Positions 52,272 to 60,270 of a stretch of 64,000 nucleotides of DNA are shown here, in pieces. Made by a program: the position numbers and the translations under genes. Each line of letters starts with the position of its first letter. Within the stretch, counting starts at the first letter, position 1. The notes below the pieces were generated by a model. It saw only the letters and a program-made list of their open reading frames with translations. It ran no database searches and was not told where the DNA came from. Where the stretch lies: contig NZ_CP121261.1 of assembly GCF_029637605.1 (NCBI RefSeq), positions 5,332,001 to 5,396,000 of the forward strand, in the 5' to 3' direction. The stretch is from Achromobacter spanius (lineage in GTDB: Bacteria; Pseudomonadota; Gammaproteobacteria; Burkholderiales; Burkholderiaceae_B).

Positions 52272-53618
52272 TCAGCGGGTAACTGCGATCAAATCCAGCT
52301 TGAGTTCGGGAATGCCGGTGGGGGCATAGATGGCGATGCTGCGCGCTTGCAGCATGCGGTCGTAAAGCGAGCCGCGCGTTTGCAGCGCGAAGTACACCGC
52401 GCCGGGCTTCACGGGCACGGCGGGCGGCACTTGCGGCGTATAGGTCAGCGGCACGCCGGGCATGGCGGACAGCACCAGCTTGTCGACGTCTTCCGGCGCG
52501 CCCACCTTGAAGCGCATGGGCACGCTTTCTGAAAGCTCGCGTGCGGGCATCGCGGCTTGTACCGACAGGTAGAGCGAAGTCGTTTCGTCGAGCTTGTCGG
52601 AATCCAGCCGACCCATGTGGAACGACGGCCGCAGCTCTTCCAGCACGATAGAGAAGTAGCGCGTCGAGATCACCGTTTCCAGCAGGTCGCGCAGAATCTC
52701 GTCCATGCGCGCGAACGCCGGGCCGGGGGCGTCGTGGCGATACACCGGCAGGTCGGCCAGCGTATGTACCTTCGAGAACGTCATCAAGGCGCCCGCCAGC
52801 CGCGCCAGTTCCTGGAACAGGCGTTCGGGATGCAGTTGCGGGTGATGGAACAGGTGCGACAGCGTGGCGTAGGCTTCGTTGGCGGTGTGCAGCAGCCAGA
52901 AGGAAGCCACGTCGCCCGAGCGGAATTCAATGATGTTCTTGCTGGGTTCGCGATGAAAGCCGTATAGCGCGTTGACCTTGGCCTGTAGCGCGTCCAGCAG
53001 GCGGCGCAGCTGTTCGTGCAGCGCGCCCGAGGCCGTCAGCGACAAGCTGGGCGCGATGAACGAGGTGTCCAGTTCGTAGCCGGCGCTGGCCGTGCGGCGC
53101 ACGCGCGCCACCGGAATCGCCAGCAGTTCGTCGCGCGGCTCGAATTCGGAAATCAGCCGCACGTCTTTGCGCAGGTAGGTCAGTTCGGCGGTGGTGGCGC
53201 CGGTGTACAGGTCGGGCGCGGGGGCGTTGTCGTGCGTGTAGCGGGTGTCGAAGCTGGCTGCCGCCTGGCCGTCGCGGTAGTTGCCGCCGATGGCCTTGAG
53301 CGGATGGATGGCCAGATAGAACACCGCCTCGCTCACGCCATCCAGCGCGGTCAGCGCAACGGGTGGGGGCAGCTCGTCGCCGTGCGGCGCGTTGTAGAGC
53401 TCGCCGTCGGGAAACACGGCCGTCATTTCCACGGCGCGCAACATGCCGTTGGCCAGCGCCGAGGCATCGAAACGCGCCGAGCGCAGGCCCCAGGCATAGG
53501 GATGCAGCGCGCGGGCCATCTCGGCCAAGCGGTCTTCGTGATACGCATCCTGCCGCTGGAAATGCTGCGGGCGGAGGAACAAGCCCTCACCCCAGAGGAC
53601 TTTGGCTGAATAACTCAA
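52272..53618 (-). CDS. tssK: T6SS baseplate protein TssK
   Basis: The product is 448 residues, the standard length. The N-terminus KVLWGEGLFLRPQHFQRQDA is diagnostic of TssK (ImpJ/VasE). The TssK trimer links the baseplate (TssFGE) to TssL/TssM in the membrane. Further conserved patches are EFRSGDVASFWLLHTANEAY and HPERLFQELARLAGALMTFS. It lies between tssJ and tssL on the minus strand, with a 64-bp upstream gap that carries a perfect palindrome. Confidence 0.96.
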   Translation of the reverse strand: MSYSAKVLWGEGLFLRPQHFQRQDAYHEDRLAEMARALHPYAWGLRSARFDASALANGMLRAVEMTAVFPDGELYNAPHGDELPPPVALTALDGVSEAVFYLAIHPLKAIGGNYRDGQAAASFDTRYTHDNAPAPDLYTGATTAELTYLRKDVRLISEFEPRDELLAIPVARVRRTASAGYELDTSFIAPSLSLTASGALHEQLRRLLDALQAKVNALYGFHREPSKNIIEFRSGDVASFWLLHTANEAYATLSHLFHHPQLHPERLFQELARLAGALMTFSKVHTLADLPVYRHDAPGPAFARMDEILRDLLETVISTRYFSIVLEELRPSFHMGRLDSDKLDETTSLYLSVQAAMPARELSESVPMRFKVGAPEDVDKLVLSAMPGVPLTYTPQVPPAVPVKPGAVYFALQTRGSLYDRMLQARSIAIYAPTGIPELKLDLIAVTR

Positions 53619-53644
53619 GTGACGCTCCTTCTTGTATTGCTATC

Positions 53645-53658
53645 TCTATATATATAGA
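53645..53658. promoter_or_regulatory. Perfect 14-bp A/T palindrome between tssJ and tssK
   Basis: TCTATATATATAGA is fully self-complementary and lies 27 bases upstream of the tssK start codon, in an otherwise G+C-rich neighbourhood. It could be a promoter element, an operator or an mRNA hairpin. Confidence 0.5.
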
Positions 53659-53682
53659 AGGCGGGCAGTCGCGCGGTGCGCG

Positions 53683-54300
53683 TCAACCGGGACACTGCAC
53701 GCCGGAAAGGCGAGACGGGTCGTAGGTTGGTATGCCCGCCGGCAACGTGGGTGTGCCAGTGGCGACTGTCAGCGCGCAGGCGTGCGCGCCCAGGACAATG
53801 CCACTGTCTTCAACGTCGTCGACTTTGAATACGTACTTCCAACGCATCGGCGCCGGCGCATAGAACAGCCCCGCGACCGCGATGTATTCCGCCTGCTTGG
53901 GGACTTTTTCCACGGTCTCGACACGCTGTCCCGGCGTGAGCGTGAGCTCGCGCGAACCCAGCACCGTTTCCCCCAGCGCGGTTTTCTCTTGCGCAGTGTC
54001 TATCAATTGCGTGAGCGGCGCACGTTGGAATTGCTCAGGATTCTTCAGGTAGTATATTTTTGTAACTACCGCCGTCGCTTGTCCGCTGCCGGCGTTCAAA
54101 TTTTCTCCGGCGTGCACCGTCAATTTCACTTCCACGGGCGCGTTTTCCTGCTTTTTCAAGCCCGCCATCTCCATCGCATTCCCGGTCAAACCCGCCACCG
54201 CGCCGATGGCCGAAACGGCCGCACATCCAGTAATGGCGGTGCTTGCGAGCGTGCAGGCGGCCACTGCGAACAAACGTGATAAATGGATATGTTTGGACAT
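53683..54300 (-). CDS. tssJ: T6SS outer-membrane lipoprotein TssJ
   Basis: The product is 205 residues with a signal peptide and lipobox AITGC (Cys26) followed by Ala, so it should reach the outer membrane. The mature part has the TssJ beta-sandwich strands (VEVKLTVHAGENLNAGSGQA, VVTKIYYLKNPEQFQRAPLT, LTPGQRVETVEKVPKQAEYI). TssJ caps the membrane complex by binding the TssM periplasmic end. It is the first gene of the tssJ-tssK-tssL-vgrG2 operon and divergent from the TPR lipoprotein and tssB operon. Confidence 0.92.
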   Translation of the reverse strand: MSKHIHLSRLFAVAACTLASTAITGCAAVSAIGAVAGLTGNAMEMAGLKKQENAPVEVKLTVHAGENLNAGSGQATAVVTKIYYLKNPEQFQRAPLTQLIDTAQEKTALGETVLGSRELTLTPGQRVETVEKVPKQAEYIAVAGLFYAPAPMRWKYVFKVDDVEDSGIVLGAHACALTVATGTPTLPAGIPTYDPSRLSGVQCPG

Positions 54301-54456
54301 GGCCCTTTATACCGGAAGTGTGTGAAGCAATACAGATGACTGCACGATGCGTGCAATTTCGACGCGCGTAACATGAAGACACGCGCTGTAGCGCTGTACT
54401 AACAAAAGGTTGATGAAATACGGCCCCTAGTTACAACCTTGCTAGGTGCTTAAAAA
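54301..54456. promoter_or_regulatory. Divergent control region of the two T6SS operons
   Basis: This 156-bp gap separates tssJ and the TPR lipoprotein gene. It holds a perfect direct repeat GCGCTGTA at 54383-54390 and 54391-54398 and is richer in A/T than its flanks. I see no consensus -24/-12 (sigma-54) element. Confidence 0.5.
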
Positions 54457-55200
54457 ATGCCCTTTCCCCGCCTCGTCGTTGTCGCCGGCCTTATCGCTTT
54501 GATGGCCGGTTGTGCGTCGGTAAAACCGCAGTCGGAAGCGGAATACAAGCAGTCCATGGCCGCAGCGGAAAAGACGCTGGAGCAGAAGGGCGCGGACCAG
54601 GCCGTCGCGCAGTTTGAAGAGATTGCCCAGCGCAATCCGGCCAAGGGCGAGCCCTGGTCCTACATTGCGAAGATCCGTTTTGACGAACAGAAATATGGCC
54701 AGGCCATTGTTGCGGCCGATGAAACCCTAAGCCGCGACCCGCAGGATTTCGTGGCCAAGACCGTGCGTGCGGTAGGCGGCTTGCGCGTGGCGATGCAGTC
54801 GCTGGCTGATCTGCGCGCCGATGCGCTGCTGGCCGGCAATGCGCGTGCGGATGCCGTGGCGCTGGCCGCCGCCATGCGCGAAACGCTGGGGCAGGACGTG
54901 CTGTTTCCCGAAGGCCGTCGCCCGCCGCCGCGTCGCCAACAACAGCGCAAGGTAGAACCCGCCGCGCCCGCTGCCACCGCGCCTGCGGCTAGTGGCGCAG
55001 CGCCGGCTGCCGCAGCGCCGGCTGCCGCAGCGTCGGCTGCCGCAGCGTCGGCTGCCGCAGCGTCGGCTGCTTCGGCACCTGCTTCGGCCGCGCCTGCCGC
55101 AGCACCCACCGCAACCCCCGCCGCGCCCAAACCCGCTAATCCACCCGCCCCGCAGCCCAATCGCGCGCCGAATCCGTTCGGCGATCTGCTCACCAAGTAA
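54457..55200 (+). CDS. T6SS-cluster TPR lipoprotein with Ala-rich tail
   Basis: The product is 247 residues with signal MPFPRLVVVAGLIALMAGC and a lipid Cys19. Residues 30-110 are helical and TPR-like (EKTLEQKGADQAVAQFEEIA, QKYGQAIVAADETLSRDP). The second half is a low-complexity Ala/Pro/Ser tail built from a 15-bp DNA repeat, ending PNPFGDLLTK. Lipoproteins of this style precede tssB in several betaproteobacterial T6SS loci and may help at the outer membrane or as assembly scaffold; the exact role is not known to me. Confidence 0.75.
   Translation: MPFPRLVVVAGLIALMAGCASVKPQSEAEYKQSMAAAEKTLEQKGADQAVAQFEEIAQRNPAKGEPWSYIAKIRFDEQKYGQAIVAADETLSRDPQDFVAKTVRAVGGLRVAMQSLADLRADALLAGNARADAVALAAAMRETLGQDVLFPEGRRPPPRRQQQRKVEPAAPAATAPAASGAAPAAAAPAAAASAAAASAAAASAASAPASAAPAAAPTATPAAPKPANPPAPQPNRAPNPFGDLLTK
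54998..55072 (+). repeat. Five copies of a 15-bp repeat in the TPR lipoprotein gene
   Basis: Units of CAGCG(C/T)CGGCTGCCG follow one another, encoding Ala-Ala-Pro/Ser-Ala-Ala. Copy number could vary by slippage without breaking the frame. Confidence 0.85.
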
Positions 55201-55206
55201 TTCGCC

Positions 55207-55239
55207 TCAGCGTGCGCCGCGGTCCGCGGCGCGCGCTGA
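55207..55239 (+). promoter_or_regulatory. Strong stem-loop upstream of tssB
   Basis: TCAGCGTGCGCCGCG-GTC-CGCGGCGCGCGCTGA forms a 15-bp stem with one G-U pair and a three-base loop, seven bases after the TPR lipoprotein stop and 33 bases before tssB. No T-tract follows, so it may be an RNA processing, attenuation or stability element rather than a terminator. Confidence 0.65.
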
Positions 55240-55272
55240 CCGACAGACAAGATCCTTTGCACGGAGCCTTCC

Positions 55273-55788
55273 ATGGCCAAGAAAGAAAGCGTTCAGAAAC
55301 GACTGCAGAAAGTCCGCCCGCCGCGTGTTCAGTTGACCTACGACGTGGAGAAGGGCGACGCCATCGAACAGAAGGAGCTTCCGTTCGTGGTCGGCGTGGT
55401 GGGTGACTTCAGCGCGCAATCCGAAGCCGAACTGCCGCGTTTGAAAGACCGCAAGTTCGTCAACATCGACGTCGATAATTTTGACGACGTGATGCGCGGG
55501 CTGGAGCCGCGCGCGGCGTACCGCGTCAAGAACAGCCTGACCGAAGAAGGCGGCACGTTTGGTGTCGACCTGAAGTTCCGTTCCATCGAGGATTTTCGTC
55601 CGGAAGCCGTGGTGCAGCAGGTGGACCCGCTGCGCGAACTGCTGGACATCCGCACCAAGCTGGCCGACCTGCGCAACAAGCTTGCCGGCAACGACAAGCT
55701 TGAAGACCTGCTGGGCGAAGTGCTGACCAGCACGGAAAAACTGCAACAGTTGACCAGCGAGACCGACAAGGGAGGCCGCAATGAGTAA
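55273..55788 (+). CDS. tssB: T6SS contractile sheath small subunit TssB (VipA)
   Basis: The product is 171 residues. SVQKRLQKVRPPRVQLTYDV, LPFVVGVVGDFSAQSEAEL and RKFVNIDVDNFDDVMRGLEP are the TssB/VipA signature. It assembles with TssC into the sheath that contracts and expels the Hcp tube. It overlaps tssC by eight bases, which suits stoichiometric production. Confidence 0.97.
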   Translation: MAKKESVQKRLQKVRPPRVQLTYDVEKGDAIEQKELPFVVGVVGDFSAQSEAELPRLKDRKFVNIDVDNFDDVMRGLEPRAAYRVKNSLTEEGGTFGVDLKFRSIEDFRPEAVVQQVDPLRELLDIRTKLADLRNKLAGNDKLEDLLGEVLTSTEKLQQLTSETDKGGRNE

Positions 55789-57277
55789 TTCCGCCGCCGC
55801 ACAGAACGCCACCGCCGCCGCATCGGCCGACGCCCAGAGCGGCCTGCTGGACCAGATTGTCGAGCAGAGCCGCGTGGCCAAGTCTACCGCCGAGCACGAC
55901 CGCGCCAAGGACATCATTGGCGAACTGGTGCGCGAAGTCATGAAGGGCACCGTGGTCGTCTCCGACAACCTGTCGGCCATGCTGGACGCCCGCGTGGCCG
56001 AGCTTGACCGCCTGATCTCGTCGCAACTCAGCGAAGTGATGCACGCGCCCGAATTCCAGAAGCTGGAAAGCACCTGGCGCGGCCTGCACTATCTGTGCCA
56101 AGAGACCGACACCAGCCCGATGCTGAAGATCAAGGTGCTGAACACCACCAAGCGCGATCTGGTTCGCGACTTCCAGACTGCGATCGACTTTGATCAAAGT
56201 CTGATGTTCAAGAAGGTCTACGAAGAAGAGTTCGGCACCTTCGGCGGCGCGCCGTTCGGCGCCTTGCTGGGCAACTTTGAAATCACGCGCCAGCCCGAAG
56301 ACATGTACTTCATCGAGCAGATGTCGCACGTCGCAGCGGCGTCGCACGCGCCGTTCATCGCGTCGGCATCGCCGGAATTGCTGGGGCTGGACAGCTTTGC
56401 CGACCTGGGCCGCCCGCGCGACCTGGCCAAGGTGTTCGACACGGTGGAATACACCAAGTGGCGCAGCTTCCGCGATTCGGAAGACTCGCGCTACGTCGGT
56501 CTGACCATGCCGCGCTTCCTGGGCCGCCTGCCCTATGACCCGGTGGAAGGCACCACGGTTGAAGGCTTCAACTTCGTGGAAGACGTGGACGGCACCGACC
56601 ATTCCAAGTACCTGTGGTGCAACGCCGCGTGGGCCTTCGGCGCCCGCCTGACGGCTGCGTTCGCGGACTTCGGCTGGTGCGCGGCGATCCGTGGCGTGGA
56701 AGGCGGCGGCCTGGTTGAAAACCTGCCCACCCACACGTTCAAGACGGACGACGGCGAAATCGCGCTGAAGTGCCCGACCGAAATCGCCATCACCGACCGT
56801 CGTGAAAAGGAACTGAGCGACCAGGGTCTGATCCCGCTGGTGCATTGCAAGAACTCGGACTACGCGGCCTTCTTCGGCGCCCAATCGGTGCAGAAGGCCA
56901 AGAAATACAACACGGACAGCGCGAACGCCAACGCGGTGTTGTCGGCGCAGCTGCAATACATCTTCTCGGTGTCACGCGTGGCGCACTACCTGAAGGCGAT
57001 GATGCGCGACAAGATCGGCAGCTTCGCGTCGGCGCAGTCCGTAGAGAGTTTCCTGAATCGCTGGGTCTCGCAGTACGTGCTGCTGGACGACAACGCGACG
57101 CAGGAACAAAAGGCGCAGTTCCCGCTGCGCGAAGCTTCGGTGCAGGTGGCCGAGGTGCCTGGACGTCCAGGCGTCTTCCGGGCCGTGGCGTTTTTGCGGC
57201 CGCATTTCCAGCTTGACGAACTCTCGATCTCGTTGCGCCTGGTTGCCGAATTGCCGGCCCAGGCTCAGAAATCCTGA
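55781..57277 (+). CDS. tssC: T6SS contractile sheath large subunit TssC (VipB)
   Basis: The product is 498 residues, the canonical length. Conserved stretches include LESTWRGLHYLCQETDTSP, LFKKVYEEEFGTFGG-like FKKVYEEEFGTFGGAPFGAL, FIASASPELLGLDSF, and the C-terminal FLRPHFQLDELSISLRLVA. Together with TssB it forms the sheath, and its N-terminal helix provides the ClpV-TssC contact for recycling by TssH. It is translated from an overlap with tssB and followed 45 bases later by hcp. Confidence 0.97.
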   Translation: MSNSAAAQNATAAASADAQSGLLDQIVEQSRVAKSTAEHDRAKDIIGELVREVMKGTVVVSDNLSAMLDARVAELDRLISSQLSEVMHAPEFQKLESTWRGLHYLCQETDTSPMLKIKVLNTTKRDLVRDFQTAIDFDQSLMFKKVYEEEFGTFGGAPFGALLGNFEITRQPEDMYFIEQMSHVAAASHAPFIASASPELLGLDSFADLGRPRDLAKVFDTVEYTKWRSFRDSEDSRYVGLTMPRFLGRLPYDPVEGTTVEGFNFVEDVDGTDHSKYLWCNAAWAFGARLTAAFADFGWCAAIRGVEGGGLVENLPTHTFKTDDGEIALKCPTEIAITDRREKELSDQGLIPLVHCKNSDYAAFFGAQSVQKAKKYNTDSANANAVLSAQLQYIFSVSRVAHYLKAMMRDKIGSFASAQSVESFLNRWVSQYVLLDDNATQEQKAQFPLREASVQVAEVPGRPGVFRAVAFLRPHFQLDELSISLRLVAELPAQAQKS

Positions 57278-57322
57278 TCGTCGTTGCACTGACAACTCAT
57301 CCATTCAAAGAGGTTTACAACA

Positions 57323-57826
57323 ATGAAGGACATCTACGTCAAGTTCGGCAATCCGGCGCTGAAGGGCGAATCGCAAGACAAGGATCACCCGGATTGGATC
57401 GAAGTCAGCTCGTGGCGTCACGAAATCATCCAGCCGCGTTCCGCGACGGCGTCGACCTCGGGTGGCCATACCGCCGAACGCACCGAACATGGCGAAATGG
57501 TCTTCACCAAGGACCTGGATGTCGTCAGCCCGCTGCTGTATCAGCACGCCTCGGGCGGTACCACGTTCGATGAGGTCACCATCGATTTCCTGCGCGCCGA
57601 CGGCGAAGGCAACCGCGTCAAGTACCTGGAAATCAAGCTCAAGTACGTGATCATCGCGCGCGTGGCGCCCGAAGTGGTGGCCGAAGGTCTGCCGCACGAG
57701 TCGTTCTCGTTGAAGTACGCCGCCGTGCAGTGGAAGTACACGCAGCAGAAGGTGGGCGGCAACCAGGGTGGTAACGCCCAGGGCGCCTGGAGCCTGACCA
57801 AGAACGACAAGACCTACTCGGTCTGA
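57323..57826 (+). CDS. hcp: T6SS tube protein Hcp (TssD)
   Basis: The product is 167 residues. MKDIYVKFGNPALKGESQD, then DWIEVSSWRHEIIQPRSATA with a GGHTAERTEHGEMVFTKDLD segment, is the Hcp1 family pattern. Hexamer rings stack into the inner tube and also act as exported chaperones for small effectors. It has a good ribosome site (AAAGAGG) and is followed by an intrinsic terminator, matching the need for far more Hcp than baseplate proteins. No effector extension is fused. Confidence 0.97.
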   Translation: MKDIYVKFGNPALKGESQDKDHPDWIEVSSWRHEIIQPRSATASTSGGHTAERTEHGEMVFTKDLDVVSPLLYQHASGGTTFDEVTIDFLRADGEGNRVKYLEIKLKYVIIARVAPEVVAEGLPHESFSLKYAAVQWKYTQQKVGGNQGGNAQGAWSLTKNDKTYSV

Positions 57827-57846
57827 TCGCGGCCCCGCAGGCAGAA

Positions 57847-57880
57847 GACCGCGGCCCGAGCCGGGTCGCCGTCTTTTTTT
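57847..57880 (+). terminator. Intrinsic terminator/attenuator between hcp and tssE
   Basis: GACCGCGGCCC-GAGCC-GGGTCGCCGTC forms an 11-bp stem with one G-U pair and one mismatch and is followed by seven T. It would end most transcripts after hcp while allowing some read-through into tssE-H. Confidence 0.85.
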
Positions 57881-57893
57881 GTTTGAGGCCCCG

Positions 57894-58379
57894 ATGAAAG
57901 GATTCGAACCGAGTCTGTTCGACAAGCTGTTCGAAGGCGAGGGCCAATCGCCCTACGCGCTTCGGCGCCTGTCGATCGAGGAAATGAAGGAAACGGTGGC
58001 GCGCGACATCGAGGCGCTGCTGAACACCCGCATGGTGTTCTCCGAGGAAGACCTGCGGCGCTACCCGAACTGCCAGCGCTCGTTGCTGACGTATGGGCTG
58101 TCGGACTTCTCGGGGCTCAGCCTGGCCAGCCACTACGACCGCGAATTCATCTGCCGCTCGCTGGAGCAGGCCATCGCGCGGCACGAACCGCGACTGACCC
58201 ATGTGCGCGTGATGCTGCAGGTGGACAGCCGGGCGACTTCGGTGCTGGTTTTCGCGATCACGGCCATGCTGGACGTGGGCCCCGCCCACGAACCCGTGAC
58301 CTTCGACGCGACCTTGCAGCCGTCGACCTTGCAGTACTCCGTGAGCCGCGGCTGGGCCAAGAGCCCCGCCACGGTCTGA
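57894..58379 (+). CDS. tssE: T6SS baseplate protein TssE (gp25-like)
   Basis: The product is 161 residues with the gp25 fold markers SLFDKLFEG, VARDIEALLNTRMVFSEEDL, LLTYGLSDFSGLSLASHYDR and a beta-rich end with DVGPAHEPVTFDATL. TssE initiates sheath attachment to the baseplate. Start at ATG 57894, preceded by GAGG; a TTG 15 bases upstream lies in the terminator T-tract and is unlikely. It is the first gene of the baseplate group. Confidence 0.94.
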   Translation: MKGFEPSLFDKLFEGEGQSPYALRRLSIEEMKETVARDIEALLNTRMVFSEEDLRRYPNCQRSLLTYGLSDFSGLSLASHYDREFICRSLEQAIARHEPRLTHVRVMLQVDSRATSVLVFAITAMLDVGPAHEPVTFDATLQPSTLQYSVSRGWAKSPATV

Positions 58380-58431
58380 AGAATAAATTTGTCGTGCGGA
58401 TACACCTTGCGCGCTGGAAGGAAAGACAACA

Positions 58432-60270
58432 ATGGAAGAATTGCTGCCTTATTACGAGCGCGAATTGGGATTCTTGCGGACCTCGTCGCGCGACTTCGCC
58501 GAGCGCTATCCGAAGATTGCCGCGCGCCTGGGCCTGTCGGGCGAAACCTGCGAAGACCCGCACGTTGAACGCATGATCGAATCGTTCGCCTTGTTGAGCG
58601 CTCGCATCAACAAGAAGCTGGACGATGACTACCCCGAATTCACCGAAGCGCTGTTCGAGGTGATGTACCCGCATTACTTGCGGCCGTTTCCGTCATGCAG
58701 CGTGGCGCAGTTTGACCTGGGCGGCGCGGGCGCGCAGTTGTCCGCGGCGGTGCGCATCGCGCGCGGCACCGAGCTGAAATCGCATCCGGTGCGCGGCGTG
58801 TCGTGCCGCTTTCGTACCGCCTACGACGTGACGCTGGCGCCCATCGAGGTCTTGCGCGCGGGGTTTTTCTCTAGCGCCAATGCACCGGCCACGGCCAAGC
58901 TGCCGGCCGGCGTCACGGGCCGCTTCACCGTCACGCTGGGCTGCCAGGGTGAGAACCAGCATTTCGGCATGCGGGGGCTGGACAAACTGCGCGTGTACTT
59001 GCACGGCGAGCCCTCGTTCGTGGCGGCGCTGCGCGATGCCTTGTTCCTGCGCACGGCGGCGGCCTATGTTGAGCTGCAACCCGGCCGCTGGGATCGGTTG
59101 CCCGCGATTCCGCTGGCCCAGGTGGGCTTGGCGGAAGAAGACGCGCTGATTGATTTTCCGGCCAGCTCGCACCCTGCGTATCGCCTGCTGGCCGAGTACT
59201 TTGTTTTTTCCGAGAAGTTCAACTTCGTTGATATCGACCTGGCCGCGCTGCGCCCCTACCTGGGTACCGTGCGCCAGTTCACGCTGCATCTGGCGGTGGC
59301 GGGCCTGCGCGCTGATTCCAATACGGCGCGCCTCTTGGAATCCATCACGGCCGACAACCTGCGGCTGGGCTGCACGCCAGTGGTGAACCTGTTCGCGCAG
59401 CGCGCCGACCCCATCCGGGTAACGCACGCATCGGCTTCGTACCCGGTGGTGGCGGATGCGCGGCGCGCCTATGGCTACGAGGTTTATTCCATCGACCGCG
59501 TGCGCCAGGTGCGGCAGAACGCCCAGGGCGACGCGGTGGTGGACTTCCGCCCCTTCTATTCGCTGCACCACGGCGAATCGCCGGAAGCCGCCGGGCACTA
59601 TTGGACGATGCGCCGCGATGCCGCGATGGCGCAGCGCAGCCCTGGTTATGAAACCGAGATCTCGATCGTGGATATCGATTTTGATCCGTCGATTCCGCAA
59701 ACCGAAACACTGAGCCTGGACCTGACCTGCACCAACCGCGACCTGCCGTCGCAGATTGCGGTGGGGCAGTCGGGCGGCGACCTGTTCCTGGAAGGCGGCA
59801 CCGTGGCCCGCGCCATCCGCATGTTGCGCCGTCCCACCCACACCCATCGCTTTCAACAGGGGCGCGCGGCGCACTGGCGCCTGATCTCGCATCTGGCGCT
59901 GAATCATTTGTCGCTGGTGCAAAGCGGCTTGCCCGCCTTGAAAGAAACGCTGCGCCTGTACGACCTGTCGGGCTCGGCGGTGGCCGCGCGCCAGATCGAA
60001 GGCCTGGTCGGCCTGGACTACAAGCCGGCCACGCACTGGATGCCGGGCGAACCCTTCGCCACTTTCGTGCGCGGCATTGAAATCCGGCTCACGGTCAACG
60101 AAGACCACTTCGTGGGCACCAGCCTGCACACCTTCGTGGCCGTCATCAACCGCTTCTTCGGCCTGTATGTGCACGCCAACAGCTTCGTGCAGTTGGTGGT
60201 GCTGTCGCGCCGAGGCGCAGAGGAATTACTACGATGCCCCCCATGCAACGGCGACGCCATACTAGCGTGA
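58432..60270 (+). CDS. tssF: T6SS baseplate protein TssF (ImpG)
   Basis: The product is 612 residues. MEELLPYYERELGFLRTSSR, then FAERYPKIAARLGLSGETCE and DPHVERMIESFALLSARINK, is the TssF N-terminal signature. Two TssF and one TssG form the wedge of the baseplate. The late HSFQQGRAAHW-like RFQQGRAAHWRLISHLALN segment is also conserved. It overlaps tssG by 37 bases. Confidence 0.96.
   Translation: MEELLPYYERELGFLRTSSRDFAERYPKIAARLGLSGETCEDPHVERMIESFALLSARINKKLDDDYPEFTEALFEVMYPHYLRPFPSCSVAQFDLGGAGAQLSAAVRIARGTELKSHPVRGVSCRFRTAYDVTLAPIEVLRAGFFSSANAPATAKLPAGVTGRFTVTLGCQGENQHFGMRGLDKLRVYLHGEPSFVAALRDALFLRTAAAYVELQPGRWDRLPAIPLAQVGLAEEDALIDFPASSHPAYRLLAEYFVFSEKFNFVDIDLAALRPYLGTVRQFTLHLAVAGLRADSNTARLLESITADNLRLGCTPVVNLFAQRADPIRVTHASASYPVVADARRAYGYEVYSIDRVRQVRQNAQGDAVVDFRPFYSLHHGESPEAAGHYWTMRRDAAMAQRSPGYETEISIVDIDFDPSIPQTETLSLDLTCTNRDLPSQIAVGQSGGDLFLEGGTVARAIRMLRRPTHTHRFQQGRAAHWRLISHLALNHLSLVQSGLPALKETLRLYDLSGSAVAARQIEGLVGLDYKPATHWMPGEPFATFVRGIEIRLTVNEDHFVGTSLHTFVAVINRFFGLYVHANSFVQLVVLSRRGAEELLRCPPCNGDAILA

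Noticed and set aside
54301-54456. Sigma-54 promoter for the T6SS operons
   Set aside because: No GG-N10-GC pair fitting TGGCAC-N5-TTGCA was found on either strand.
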